A DNA stretch of 64,000 nucleotides from Arthrobacter_J sp038199985 (GTDB lineage: Bacteria > Actinomycetota > Actinomycetes > Actinomycetales > Micrococcaceae): the NCBI GenBank assembly GCA_038199985.1, contig JBBPYK010000109.1, positions 86,634-150,633 of the forward strand. The letters run 5' to 3'. Positions 57,037 through 64,000 of the stretch are shown here, in pieces. Made by a program: the position numbers and the translations under genes. Under the pieces are notes generated by a model. That model saw nothing but the letters and a program-made list of their open reading frames with translations. It was not told where the DNA came from and made no database searches. How positions within the stretch are numbered: position 1 is the first letter of the stretch; the number at the start of each line of letters is the position of its first letter.

Positions 57037-58457
57037 ACGCTGCGCAGGGAACGAACGCCGGTGCTCTATGGGGCGGACGATTCGCGGGAGGTCCTGCGGA
57101 CGCGCTCGCCGCATTGAGTAAGTCAACCGACTTCGACTGGCGATTGGCGAAGTATGACATCGCGGGATCGCGGGCGCATGCGAGAGTTCTCCACACAGCC
57201 GGGCTACTGAGCGCCGATGAACTCGACGACATGCTCAAAGCGCTCGACGACCTCGACGACGACGTCACATCCGGGGTCTACACCGCGGCACAATCCGACG
57301 AGGACGTGCACGGTTCGTTGGAACGAGGCCTGATCGAACGGGCCGGCGTGCAGCTTGGCGGCAAGCTAAGAGCCGGCCGTTCACGCAATGACCAGATTGC
57401 GACGTTGGGACGAATGTTCCTCCGGGACCATGCACGCATTGTCGCCGGCGGTGTTCTGACCACCATCGATGCACTGGTCGAGCAGGCGAGGACACACCTC
57501 GGAGCTGCCATGCCAGGCCGCACCCATCTCCAGCATGCGCAGCCTGTTCTGCTGAGCCATCACTTACTGGCCCATGCCTGGGCGCTGCTCCGCGATGTTC
57601 AGCGGCTGCAGGACTGGGACCGCAGAGCTGCCGTATCACCCTATGGGTCAGGGGCGCTGGCAGGTTCTTCACTTGGTTTGGATCCAGTAGCAGTCGCCAC
57701 GGAGCTGGGCTTCACTTCCGCAGTCCACAATTCGATTGACGGTACGGCGTCACGCGACGTTTATGCAGAGTATCTGTGGGTTGCCTCCATGATCGGGGTA
57801 GACCTGTCCCGAATCAGCGAGGAAGTAATCCTGTGGGCTACGAAGGAATTCTCATTCGTCACACTGGACGATTCCTATTCCACCGGCTCTTCGATCATGC
57901 CGCAGAAGAAGAACCCGGATGTGGCAGAACTTGCCCGCGGAAAGGCAGGGCGATTGATAGGTAACCTCACAGGGCTCCTAGCGACCCTAAAGGGGCTGCC
58001 ACTTGCCTACAACCGCGACCTGCAGGAGGACAAAGAGCCCGTTTTCGACGCAACGGACACGCTAGAGCTGCTGCTGCCTGCCGTATCAGGGATGATTGCC
58101 ACCTTGAGATTCAACACGGCCCGGATGGCTGAACTTGCACCTCAAGGCTTTGCACTGGCAACAGACATTGCGGAGTGGCTGGTCCGCCAGGGCGTTCCCT
58201 TCCGCGAGGCTCACGAACTCTCCGGAGCTGCTGTGAAGTTGGCGGAGAGCCGAGGAGAGGAACTCTGGGACCTGAGCGATGACGACTACGCTGGCATCTC
58301 GACACATCTGACTCGGGGGGTCCGGGAAGTTCTGACCGTCAAGGGTTCGCTGGACAGCCGTGCCTCACAGGGAGGCACAGCAGCAGCTGCGGTGGAACGG
58401 CAGCTGGAGGCGCTCGCGGAGCAGCTCACCCAGGTCAGGCCGTTCACGCAGGGCTAG
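57033..58457 (+). CDS. argH: Argininosuccinate lyase
   Basis: ArgH splits argininosuccinate to arginine and fumarate. The fumarase/aspartase signature SSIMPQKKNPD is complete, with GGKLRAGRSRNDQIAT and TYLQHAQP-like THLQHAQP. The product has 474 residues. The GTG start overlaps argG, closing the arginine cluster. Confidence 0.97.
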   Translation: MNAAQGTNAGALWGGRFAGGPADALAALSKSTDFDWRLAKYDIAGSRAHARVLHTAGLLSADELDDMLKALDDLDDDVTSGVYTAAQSDEDVHGSLERGLIERAGVQLGGKLRAGRSRNDQIATLGRMFLRDHARIVAGGVLTTIDALVEQARTHLGAAMPGRTHLQHAQPVLLSHHLLAHAWALLRDVQRLQDWDRRAAVSPYGSGALAGSSLGLDPVAVATELGFTSAVHNSIDGTASRDVYAEYLWVASMIGVDLSRISEEVILWATKEFSFVTLDDSYSTGSSIMPQKKNPDVAELARGKAGRLIGNLTGLLATLKGLPLAYNRDLQEDKEPVFDATDTLELLLPAVSGMIATLRFNTARMAELAPQGFALATDIAEWLVRQGVPFREAHELSGAAVKLAESRGEELWDLSDDDYAGISTHLTRGVREVLTVKGSLDSRASQGGTAAAAVERQLEALAEQLTQVRPFTQG

Positions 58458-58525
58458 TGATATCTTGACCGGATGTATCGGCAGCTCAATACTCTGGCAT
58501 CACGTCATCGAGAAAGCTCGTGTCC

Positions 58526-59149
58526 ATGACCAACGTAGAAGAAGTTTTGGCGGGGGTTGGGCCGGAGGTTGCCCCGCTGCTGCTGGGAGGTGTCCTGAGC
58601 CGGACCAGTGAAGGCCGGGAAGTGTCCATTCGAATTACTGAAGTCGAGGCCTATTTCGGTTCTAGAGATCCAGGATCGCATGCGTTCAACGGCAGAACAG
58701 CTCGAAACACGGTGATGTTCGGTCCAGCAGGACGGCTCTACGTCTACTTCACCTACGGGATGCATCACTGCACAAATATCGTTTGCGGTCCCGTTGGAAC
58801 CGCAACCGCAGTGCTACTGCGTGGTGGTGAAGTGCTCACCGGTCTAGACACAGCACGCGAACGACGTCGGCACCCGGAACAGGAGCGAGCTTTAGCACGC
58901 GGCCCGGCTAACTTCGCCCAGGCGCTTGGGCTGGACTTGTCCCATAACGGGGTAGCAGTTGGAGGGCCAGAGGTGCTCCTGAGCTTACCGGAGGTTCCCG
59001 TGCCGTCGTCGTCTATCAGCACTGGGCCGAGAGTGGGAGTCAGCGGTGAAGGCGGTTCGGCAGAGTATCCCTGGCGTTTCTGGATCGCGGGGGAGCCGAC
59101 AGTCTCGGCCTATCGTGCTGCGTCCCCACGGAGGCGGCGTAAGCGATGA
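58526..59149 (+). CDS. DNA-3-methyladenine glycosylase (AAG/MPG family)
   Basis: The 207-residue product is an alkyladenine glycosylase of the eukaryote-like fold that removes 3-methyladenine, hypoxanthine and similar bases. The catalytic Glu lies in ITEVEAYFG. NGRTARNTVMFGPAGRLYVY and TYGMHHCTNIVCG form the base pocket. The ATG at 58526 has the better spacing from GAGAAAG; a GTG at 58520 is also possible. It stands alone after argH. Confidence 0.93.
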   Translation: MTNVEEVLAGVGPEVAPLLLGGVLSRTSEGREVSIRITEVEAYFGSRDPGSHAFNGRTARNTVMFGPAGRLYVYFTYGMHHCTNIVCGPVGTATAVLLRGGEVLTGLDTARERRRHPEQERALARGPANFAQALGLDLSHNGVAVGGPEVLLSLPEVPVPSSSISTGPRVGVSGEGGSAEYPWRFWIAGEPTVSAYRAASPRRRRKR

Positions 59150-59174
59150 GGCATGGGCGCCCTAGACTGGATGT

Positions 59175-59729
59175 GTGAATCAGACCCACGGATCAAAGAG
59201 GAATGCCGAGTCCGTCGAAGAGATCGTAAACCGGCTCTGTGTTCGTGTGGCGGATTACCCCAAGCCTGGCATTGAGTTCCGCGACCTCACCCCGGTTTTT
59301 GCTGACGGGCCTGCCCTGCGAGCTGTTGTCGATGCATTAATAACACCCTTCGAGGGTCAGTTCGACGCCATCGCGGGCGTCGAAGCGCGTGGTTTTTTGC
59401 TGGCATCCGCGGCGGCTTACGCCAGTGAGTGCGGCTTGATCACCGTACGTAAGCCCGGGAAGCTCCCGAGGCGTGTTTTTTCTGAACCCTACGAACTTGA
59501 ATATGGCAGCTCCGCACTTGAGATCCATCGCGATGACCTCCGTCCCGGAACGAGGGTACTGATCCTGGATGACGTGCTGGCTACGGGGGGAACACTCGCT
59601 GCGGCTTCCCGCCTTTTTGAACGGGCGGACGTTCATGTTGCTGGATTCGGTGTCGTGCTTGAGCTCGGGGAGCTAAGGGGGCGAGCGGCACTGGCTGGTC
59701 GTCGCGTCCGTTCTCTGGTGCGCGGATAG
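59175..59729 (+). CDS. apt: Adenine phosphoribosyltransferase
   Basis: Apt salvages adenine to AMP with PRPP. The PRPP-binding loop is ILDDVLATGGTLAA (about residues 129-142). The FRDLTPVFADG and AIAGVEARGFLLASA segments are diagnostic. The product has 184 residues and starts at a GTG with no strong ribosome site. Confidence 0.95.
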   Translation: MNQTHGSKRNAESVEEIVNRLCVRVADYPKPGIEFRDLTPVFADGPALRAVVDALITPFEGQFDAIAGVEARGFLLASAAAYASECGLITVRKPGKLPRRVFSEPYELEYGSSALEIHRDDLRPGTRVLILDDVLATGGTLAAASRLFERADVHVAGFGVVLELGELRGRAALAGRRVRSLVRG

Positions 59730-59758
59730 CGATAAAGCACCTATCCCGGAGTATCATT

Positions 59759-59804
59759 GACGGTCCGCCTTTGCGAGAGGGGACGGTCCGCCTTTGCGAA
59801 AGGG
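59759..59804 (+). repeat. 23-bp tandem duplication before helD
   Basis: Bases 59759-59781 and 59782-59804 are adjacent copies that differ at one base. Each copy ends with a purine-rich GAGAGGG or GAAAGGG run. The second run is the ribosome site for the ATG at 59813, so the duplication doubles the initiation signal. Confidence 0.88.
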
Positions 59805-59812
59805 ATTGCCAC

Positions 59813-62071
59813 ATGCAGGAAACATTTTCGGCCCGCGTTGAGCTTGCGCAGGAGCGCGAGTACGTTGATGGGCTCTACTCCCGGCTGGATGAATTGCGAG
59901 ATGAAAAGCAGTTCCAGCTGGCCCAGATCCGCCGCTCATCGTCGTCGGGTTCTCACCAGAACCGGTCTGAGCGTGATGCCTTCGCCACGATGTATGAGGA
60001 CCGTCTGACACAACTCAATGCGGTGGATGACCGGTTGGTTTTTGGGCGGCTGGACCTGGACGACGGCGAGAAGCGCTACATCGGGCGCATCGGGCTGTCG
60101 ACCGAAAGTCTGCAACGGCTTATGGTGGACTGGCGCGCGCCGGAGGCAGGTACGTTTTATCAGGCCACGGCCTTCGAACGTCAGGGTGTCTGGCGGCGTC
60201 GTCATCTGATCCTGAGGGGACGGAATGTCCGGGCCATAGAAGATGACATTCTCGATGTGGCAAGGCTCGACGACGAGTCCTCGTTGCAGGGCGAAGGTGC
60301 ACTGCTCGCGGCGCTAGACGCTAGACGTACCGGGCGGATGTCGGACATCGTGGGAACCATTCAGTCCGAACAGGATCGCATTATTCGGGCACCGCTGGCG
60401 GGTGTACTCGTAGTTCAGGGTGGGCCGGGAACTGGAAAGACCGCCGTCGCACTGCATCGCGCAGCCTACTTGCTCTACACCCACCGAGACCGGCTAAAGT
60501 CCGCCGGAGTGCTGCTGGTTGGGCCATCGGATGCCTTCATGCAGTACATCGAACGGGTGCTGCCTTCGTTGGGCGAGACCGGAGTTGTGATGTCCAGCGT
60601 CGGACATTTGTATCCCGGAATCAGCGCGGTGAATGAACCGAACGACGCGATAGCTGAGATCAAGGGGCGAGCGGTCATGGCCGGTGTCGTGACAGCTGCA
60701 GTGGCCAATCGGCAGCGCATTCCTGCCGAGCCGAAGCGCTTGAACGTTGAAGGAACAATTTTGACGTTGACGCCAAAACAGGTGCGTAGGGCCAGAGACA
60801 AAGCACGTGCAACCGGAAAACCGCACAACGAGGCACGCACCACGTTTGTCAAAATTTTGCTTCGTGATCTCACTGAGGCTCTAACCGAGCAACTGGAAGA
60901 GTCTTCCGGAGCCGGCAACAACGCCGATCGGGCGTACCTGGCTGAAGATGTTCGTTCTTCGAGGGATGTAAGGGTGGCCCTGAACCTCGCGTGGATGCCG
61001 CTGACGCCGCAGAAGCTCATTGACGAGTTGCTCTCAAAGCCATCGCATCTTTCCTCGGCGGCCCCAATACTCAGCCCGGAAGAGGTCCAGCTACTGCTTC
61101 GTCCGTCAGGTTCCTCATGGACGGAGCCCGACATTCCGCTACTGGACGAGGCAGCCGAGCTGCTAGGGGAGCTGGACCCAACGGGTGGCCGAGATAAGGC
61201 TGCGGAGGAACAAGAACGCAAGCGCAACGTTACCAACGCGGTCCAGGCCATTGAAAATATGGGGCAGTCCATGGCAGATTCCGGCGTCGACGGCATGCTC
61301 TCGGCTGAGGCTCTGGCCGAACACAACGCCGTGGGGGAGTCCCGGTTCTCGTCCGCGGAGCGAGCTTCGCAGGACAGGGCATGGGCCTTTGGTCATGTCG
61401 TCGTCGACGAGGCCCAGGAACTGTCCCCCATGCAGTGGCGCATGCTGATGCGTAGGTGCCCCATGAAATCATTCACGATCGTCGGAGATATTGCACAGAC
61501 GTCATCGGCGGCTGGTGCTCGTTCATGGCAGCAAGCGCTCGAACCCTTCGTGGGTGAACGGTGGCGGCAGGAAGAGCTGACGGTCAACTACCGGACGCCG
61601 ATGCAAATCGCCGAGGCTGCCGTTCGAATGGCAAATGCTGCCGGACTCGTTGTCTCAGCGCCGAAAGCTGTCCGTGACGGCAAATGGGACACGTTTGTGG
61701 ATGAGGTCTCGGAAGGTGAGGTCGTGTCCCGGCTTTTGCAGACGCTGCCAGAAGATCTTGCGGCCATCCAGGGCGGGCTGGTGGCCGTCGTTGCGCAGGA
61801 GCATTTTCAGGAACAGGTTCTTGCTGCACTCCGGCAGACGTACGGAGCGCGGGCCGGCACGGGCGCCGGTGGCTATGAGCAAGATATCATCGTGACGACG
61901 CCAGCGAATGCGAAGGGCCTGGAGTTCGACGCCGTCGTTGTTCTGGAGCCAGCTGAATTACTCTCTGGCCGTGGAGGGCTTGTTGGAGATCTCTACGTCG
62001 CTATGACGCGCCCAACCCAGCGGCTGCGATTGATCGGCGCACAGGGGATCCCGGCCGGCATTCGTAGCTGA
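59813..62071 (+). CDS. helD: HelD-like ATPase (UvrD/Rep-related RNA polymerase recycling factor)
   Basis: The 752-residue product is a superfamily 1 motor with an N-terminal coiled coil (about residues 5-60), the FGRLDLDDGEKRYIGRIGLS segment typical of HelD, and Walker A GGPGTGKTAVAL (about 204). The second motor half follows (VVDEAQELSPMQWRML, then LTVNYRTPMQIAE, and AKGLEFDAVVVLEP). HelD proteins remove stalled RNA polymerase from nucleic acid and in some actinobacteria give rifampicin tolerance. A general helicase IV annotation is the alternative. The ATG at 59813 follows GAAAGGG. Confidence 0.9.
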   Translation: MQETFSARVELAQEREYVDGLYSRLDELRDEKQFQLAQIRRSSSSGSHQNRSERDAFATMYEDRLTQLNAVDDRLVFGRLDLDDGEKRYIGRIGLSTESLQRLMVDWRAPEAGTFYQATAFERQGVWRRRHLILRGRNVRAIEDDILDVARLDDESSLQGEGALLAALDARRTGRMSDIVGTIQSEQDRIIRAPLAGVLVVQGGPGTGKTAVALHRAAYLLYTHRDRLKSAGVLLVGPSDAFMQYIERVLPSLGETGVVMSSVGHLYPGISAVNEPNDAIAEIKGRAVMAGVVTAAVANRQRIPAEPKRLNVEGTILTLTPKQVRRARDKARATGKPHNEARTTFVKILLRDLTEALTEQLEESSGAGNNADRAYLAEDVRSSRDVRVALNLAWMPLTPQKLIDELLSKPSHLSSAAPILSPEEVQLLLRPSGSSWTEPDIPLLDEAAELLGELDPTGGRDKAAEEQERKRNVTNAVQAIENMGQSMADSGVDGMLSAEALAEHNAVGESRFSSAERASQDRAWAFGHVVVDEAQELSPMQWRMLMRRCPMKSFTIVGDIAQTSSAAGARSWQQALEPFVGERWRQEELTVNYRTPMQIAEAAVRMANAAGLVVSAPKAVRDGKWDTFVDEVSEGEVVSRLLQTLPEDLAAIQGGLVAVVAQEHFQEQVLAALRQTYGARAGTGAGGYEQDIIVTTPANAKGLEFDAVVVLEPAELLSGRGGLVGDLYVAMTRPTQRLRLIGAQGIPAGIRS

Positions 62072-62114
62072 CACATTTCTGATTCCTCGGTCCTGTCCGG
62101 CCATATGCGCTAAT

Positions 62115-63467
62115 TTGGTAGACGTGCTGCAAAATACTGAGGATCAATCGCAAAAGTCCGTTGCCAGTTCGTCTCTTGAGGGTCAGTCGAACGATGATTC
62201 GTTTGAAAATATCTGGCAGGAGTTGAAATGGCGTGGTCTCGTTCACGTCTCCACGGACGAATCCGAGCTTGAGCAGGTGCTCTCCGGCGCACCGATTACG
62301 TACTATTGCGGCTTCGACCCGACTGCTCCGAGTCTCCACCTGGGCAATTTGGTGCAATTGCTGACGATGCGTCGGTTGCAGCTGGCTGGCCACCATCCGT
62401 TGGGGCTAGTCGGCGGGTCGACGGGAATGGTGGGAGATCCACGCCCAACAGCTGAGCGCTCTATGAACACCAAGGAAACCATCGCGGAGTGGGTGGGCTA
62501 CCTGCAGGGGCAGGTAGCACGATTTTTATCGTTCGAGGGTGACAACGCCGCGCGAATGGTCAACAATCTGGACTGGACAGCACCCATGAGCGCTATCGAT
62601 TTCCTGCGGGACATTGGAAAGCACTTCCGTGTGGGGACGATGATCAAGAAAGATAACGTTGCCTCCAGATTGAGTTCGGACGAGGGCATCAGCTACGCAG
62701 AATTTAGTTACCAGATTCTTCAGGGCATGGATTACCTGGAGCTTCACCGGCAGTACGGCTGTCTCCTCCAGACAGGCGGATCTGATCAGTGGGGAAATCT
62801 CACCAGCGGTACTGAACTGATTCGAAAGGTCGAGGGTAAACAGGTTCACGCCTTCGGTACGCCACTGATCACTAACTCAGATGGTACAAAGTTCGGTAAG
62901 AGCGAGGGCAACGCCATCTGGTTGGATCCCAACATGTGTTCTCCCTTTTCCATGTATCAGTTCTGGTTGAACTCAGCCGACGCGGATGTCATCAAATTGC
63001 TGAAAGTGTTTACGTTTAAGAAGCGCGATGAGATCGAAGCCTTGGCGGCGGCAGTTGAAGATCGGCCCCACGCTCGTGAAGCGCAGCGCGTGCTCGCGTT
63101 CTACGTCACCTCTTTAGTCCATGGGGAGGAGGCAACTCAGAAGGTCATAGATGCCTCGGGAGCGCTGTTCGGAAAAGCAGATCTAGGCCTGTTGGATGAG
63201 GCGACGTTGGTAGCGGCTACGTCCGAAGTTACACGGGTTGTTGTGGACCGCGAGGAATTGTCAGTTCTCAATCTGCTCGTGGCGTCTAAGCTCGCTGGCA
63301 GCCTGTCTGCTGCCCGTCGTACCGTGGGTGACGGGGGTGCCTATGTGAACAACGTCAAAATCGCTGATCCAGATTCTGTGATTGACGACACAGATCTACT
63401 CCACGGGCGATACCTCCTCTTACGGCGGGGCAAGCGCACCCTTGCAGTGATAGAGGTCGAAGCCTGA
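62115..63467 (+). CDS. tyrS: Tyrosine--tRNA ligase
   Basis: TyrS is a class I synthetase. HIGH appears as SLHLGN (about residue 74) and KMSKS as KFGKS (about 258). TGGSDQWGN and the C-terminal S4 RNA-binding domain (LSAARRTVGDGGAYVNN) are present. The first in-frame codon is a TTG at 62115; GTG 62124 is an alternative, and neither has a strong ribosome site. About 30 polar residues precede the family core. It is followed by a long AT-richer stretch leading to an rRNA operon. Confidence 0.95.
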   Translation: MVDVLQNTEDQSQKSVASSSLEGQSNDDSFENIWQELKWRGLVHVSTDESELEQVLSGAPITYYCGFDPTAPSLHLGNLVQLLTMRRLQLAGHHPLGLVGGSTGMVGDPRPTAERSMNTKETIAEWVGYLQGQVARFLSFEGDNAARMVNNLDWTAPMSAIDFLRDIGKHFRVGTMIKKDNVASRLSSDEGISYAEFSYQILQGMDYLELHRQYGCLLQTGGSDQWGNLTSGTELIRKVEGKQVHAFGTPLITNSDGTKFGKSEGNAIWLDPNMCSPFSMYQFWLNSADADVIKLLKVFTFKKRDEIEALAAAVEDRPHAREAQRVLAFYVTSLVHGEEATQKVIDASGALFGKADLGLLDEATLVAATSEVTRVVVDREELSVLNLLVASKLAGSLSAARRTVGDGGAYVNNVKIADPDSVIDDTDLLHGRYLLLRRGKRTLAVIEVEA

Positions 63468-63771
63468 AAACGTTGAGAGACGCCCGCAGCTGGGGGAAAT
63501 TCACGTTGAGCGTCGGCCACTTCTTATTCTCGCGCTGATGCAGGGGCACATCCCAGCGTGCCGAAACGAGCGATTTGCCCCCATCGAACGGGACGTGTAA
63601 TGTCTTCTAAGTCGCCGCAGCCAAGCAGTGAAAACCGCAAAGCATAGACGGAGACCAACCCACAAAATTGCACGGTATAACTTTCGGGCGCAGTGCGTCC
63701 AATAGGAAAATACCGTGTTGGATTATGGGGAATTCACAGTCGTTCTAGAAAATACCGCAAGAAATGCGGAT

Positions 63772-63801
63772 TTGACAGAGCGAATGTGAATGGAATAAGT
63801 T
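63772..63801 (+). promoter_or_regulatory. Candidate rRNA promoter
   Basis: A consensus TTGACA (63772-63777) is followed after 18 bases by TAAGTT (63796-63801), a moderate -10. The distance to the leader boxA-like element (about 65 bases) fits an rrn promoter. Confidence 0.55.
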
Positions 63802-63867
63802 TAGATAAGTCGCTACGGAGAATAAAGAGTTTAGAACATTGAATTCTTGAGTATTCGTAAGTGCCTG

Positions 63868-63890
63868 TTGTTTGAGAACTCAATAGTGTG
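63868..63890 (+). promoter_or_regulatory. rRNA leader antitermination/processing element (boxA-like)
   Basis: The run TTGTTTGAGAACTCAATAGT and the bases around it match the highly conserved sequence found before 16S rRNA in Arthrobacter, mycobacteria and relatives. A small hairpin (ACCAAT/ATTGGT, 63905-63921) follows. Confidence 0.85.
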
Positions 63891-64000
63891 CCAAGTTTGT
63901 TGATACCAATTATTTATTGGTTGATTTGGTTGTGGTGCTGCACCCCGTGTGGTGGCCATGACTTTTTTAGCTGAGGTTGAATTTAGTGCAATGCTGTTAC

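Larger units (their letters stand above)
63468..64000 (+). other. AT-richer upstream and leader region of an rRNA operon
   Basis: No credible protein gene lies here. The last 150 bases match the pattern of actinobacterial pre-16S leaders. The 16S gene would start beyond the right edge. Nothing else definite is seen between 63468 and about 63760. Confidence 0.8.

Noticed and set aside
1..64000. CRISPR arrays, insertion sequences, prophage, tRNA genes and biosynthetic gene clusters
   Set aside because: No regularly spaced repeats, transposase, integrase, tRNA cloverleaf or megasynthase sequence was seen; the content is conserved housekeeping DNA.

Overview
The window is about 64 kb of chromosomal core sequence from a high-GC Gram-positive bacterium. 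The best fit is a Micrococcaceae (Arthrobacter-like) actinobacterium. The reasons are many GTG starts and ATGA/GTGA stop-start overlaps; the order DUF3046-recA-recX-miaB-miaA-dapF-hflX-dinG/lexA; a PriA-type HisA; a ClgR-like regulator next to pgsA-cinA; ribosomal protein L20 carrying a 'sunset' tail; and an actinobacterial rRNA leader at the right end. I see no phage, insertion sequence, CRISPR array, tRNA or obvious island.

Layout. 1-7.8 kb is the translation and RNA block: infB (3' part), rbfA, truB, three overlapping small membrane-protein genes, ribF, rpsO with a strong terminator, and pnp behind a structured leader. 7.75-12.2 kb holds an M16 peptidase and a molybdenum-cofactor cluster (moaD, moeA, moaC, mog-like, moaE; no moaA). 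12.2-21.5 kb holds lysine/peptidoglycan genes (dapB, dapA), an acyltransferase-like membrane protein, rnj, ftsK, pgsA and a CinA-type amidase. 21.5-26.3 kb holds clgR, a MarR regulator, DUF3046, recA, recX and a secreted coiled-coil/lytic-transglycosylase-like protein. 26.3-35.3 kb holds miaB, miaA, dapF, an RsmC-like methyltransferase, hflX, dinG, lexA and a divergent LysM gene. 35.4-38.7 kb is hisC-hisB-hisH-(49-aa membrane peptide)-priA, then an SseB-family gene. 39.6-43.4 kb holds DUF1844, infC-rpmI-rplT and a TrmH-type methyltransferase. 43.5-49.9 kb holds a CDF transporter, an MFS transporter, a Nudix hydrolase and pheST. 49.9-58.5 kb is a complete arginine cluster, argCJBDFRGH. 58.5-63.5 kb holds an alkyladenine glycosylase, apt, a HelD-like motor and tyrS. 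The last 530 bases are the AT-richer promoter and leader of an rRNA operon whose 16S gene lies beyond the window.

How the parts work together. The DNA-damage response is unusually well represented: recA, recX, dinG, lexA and a LysM-domain candidate division inhibitor. recA has a perfect LexA box plus a LexA-independent, mycobacterial RecA-NDp/PafBC-type promoter. hflX-dinG has a second copy of the RecA-NDp-type element. The lexA/LysM intergenic region has another perfect LexA box. The arginine cluster has AT-rich ARG-box-like sites before argC and argG. infC appears to start at a non-canonical ATT behind a good ribosome-binding site and a hairpin leader.

I did not find a clearly new multi-gene system. 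The best candidates for new biology are the three-gene membrane cluster at 2.46-3.88 kb, the L20-sunset fusion, the 49-aa membrane peptide inside the his operon, the inverted-repeat cluster before clgR, and the 23-bp tandem duplication before helD.
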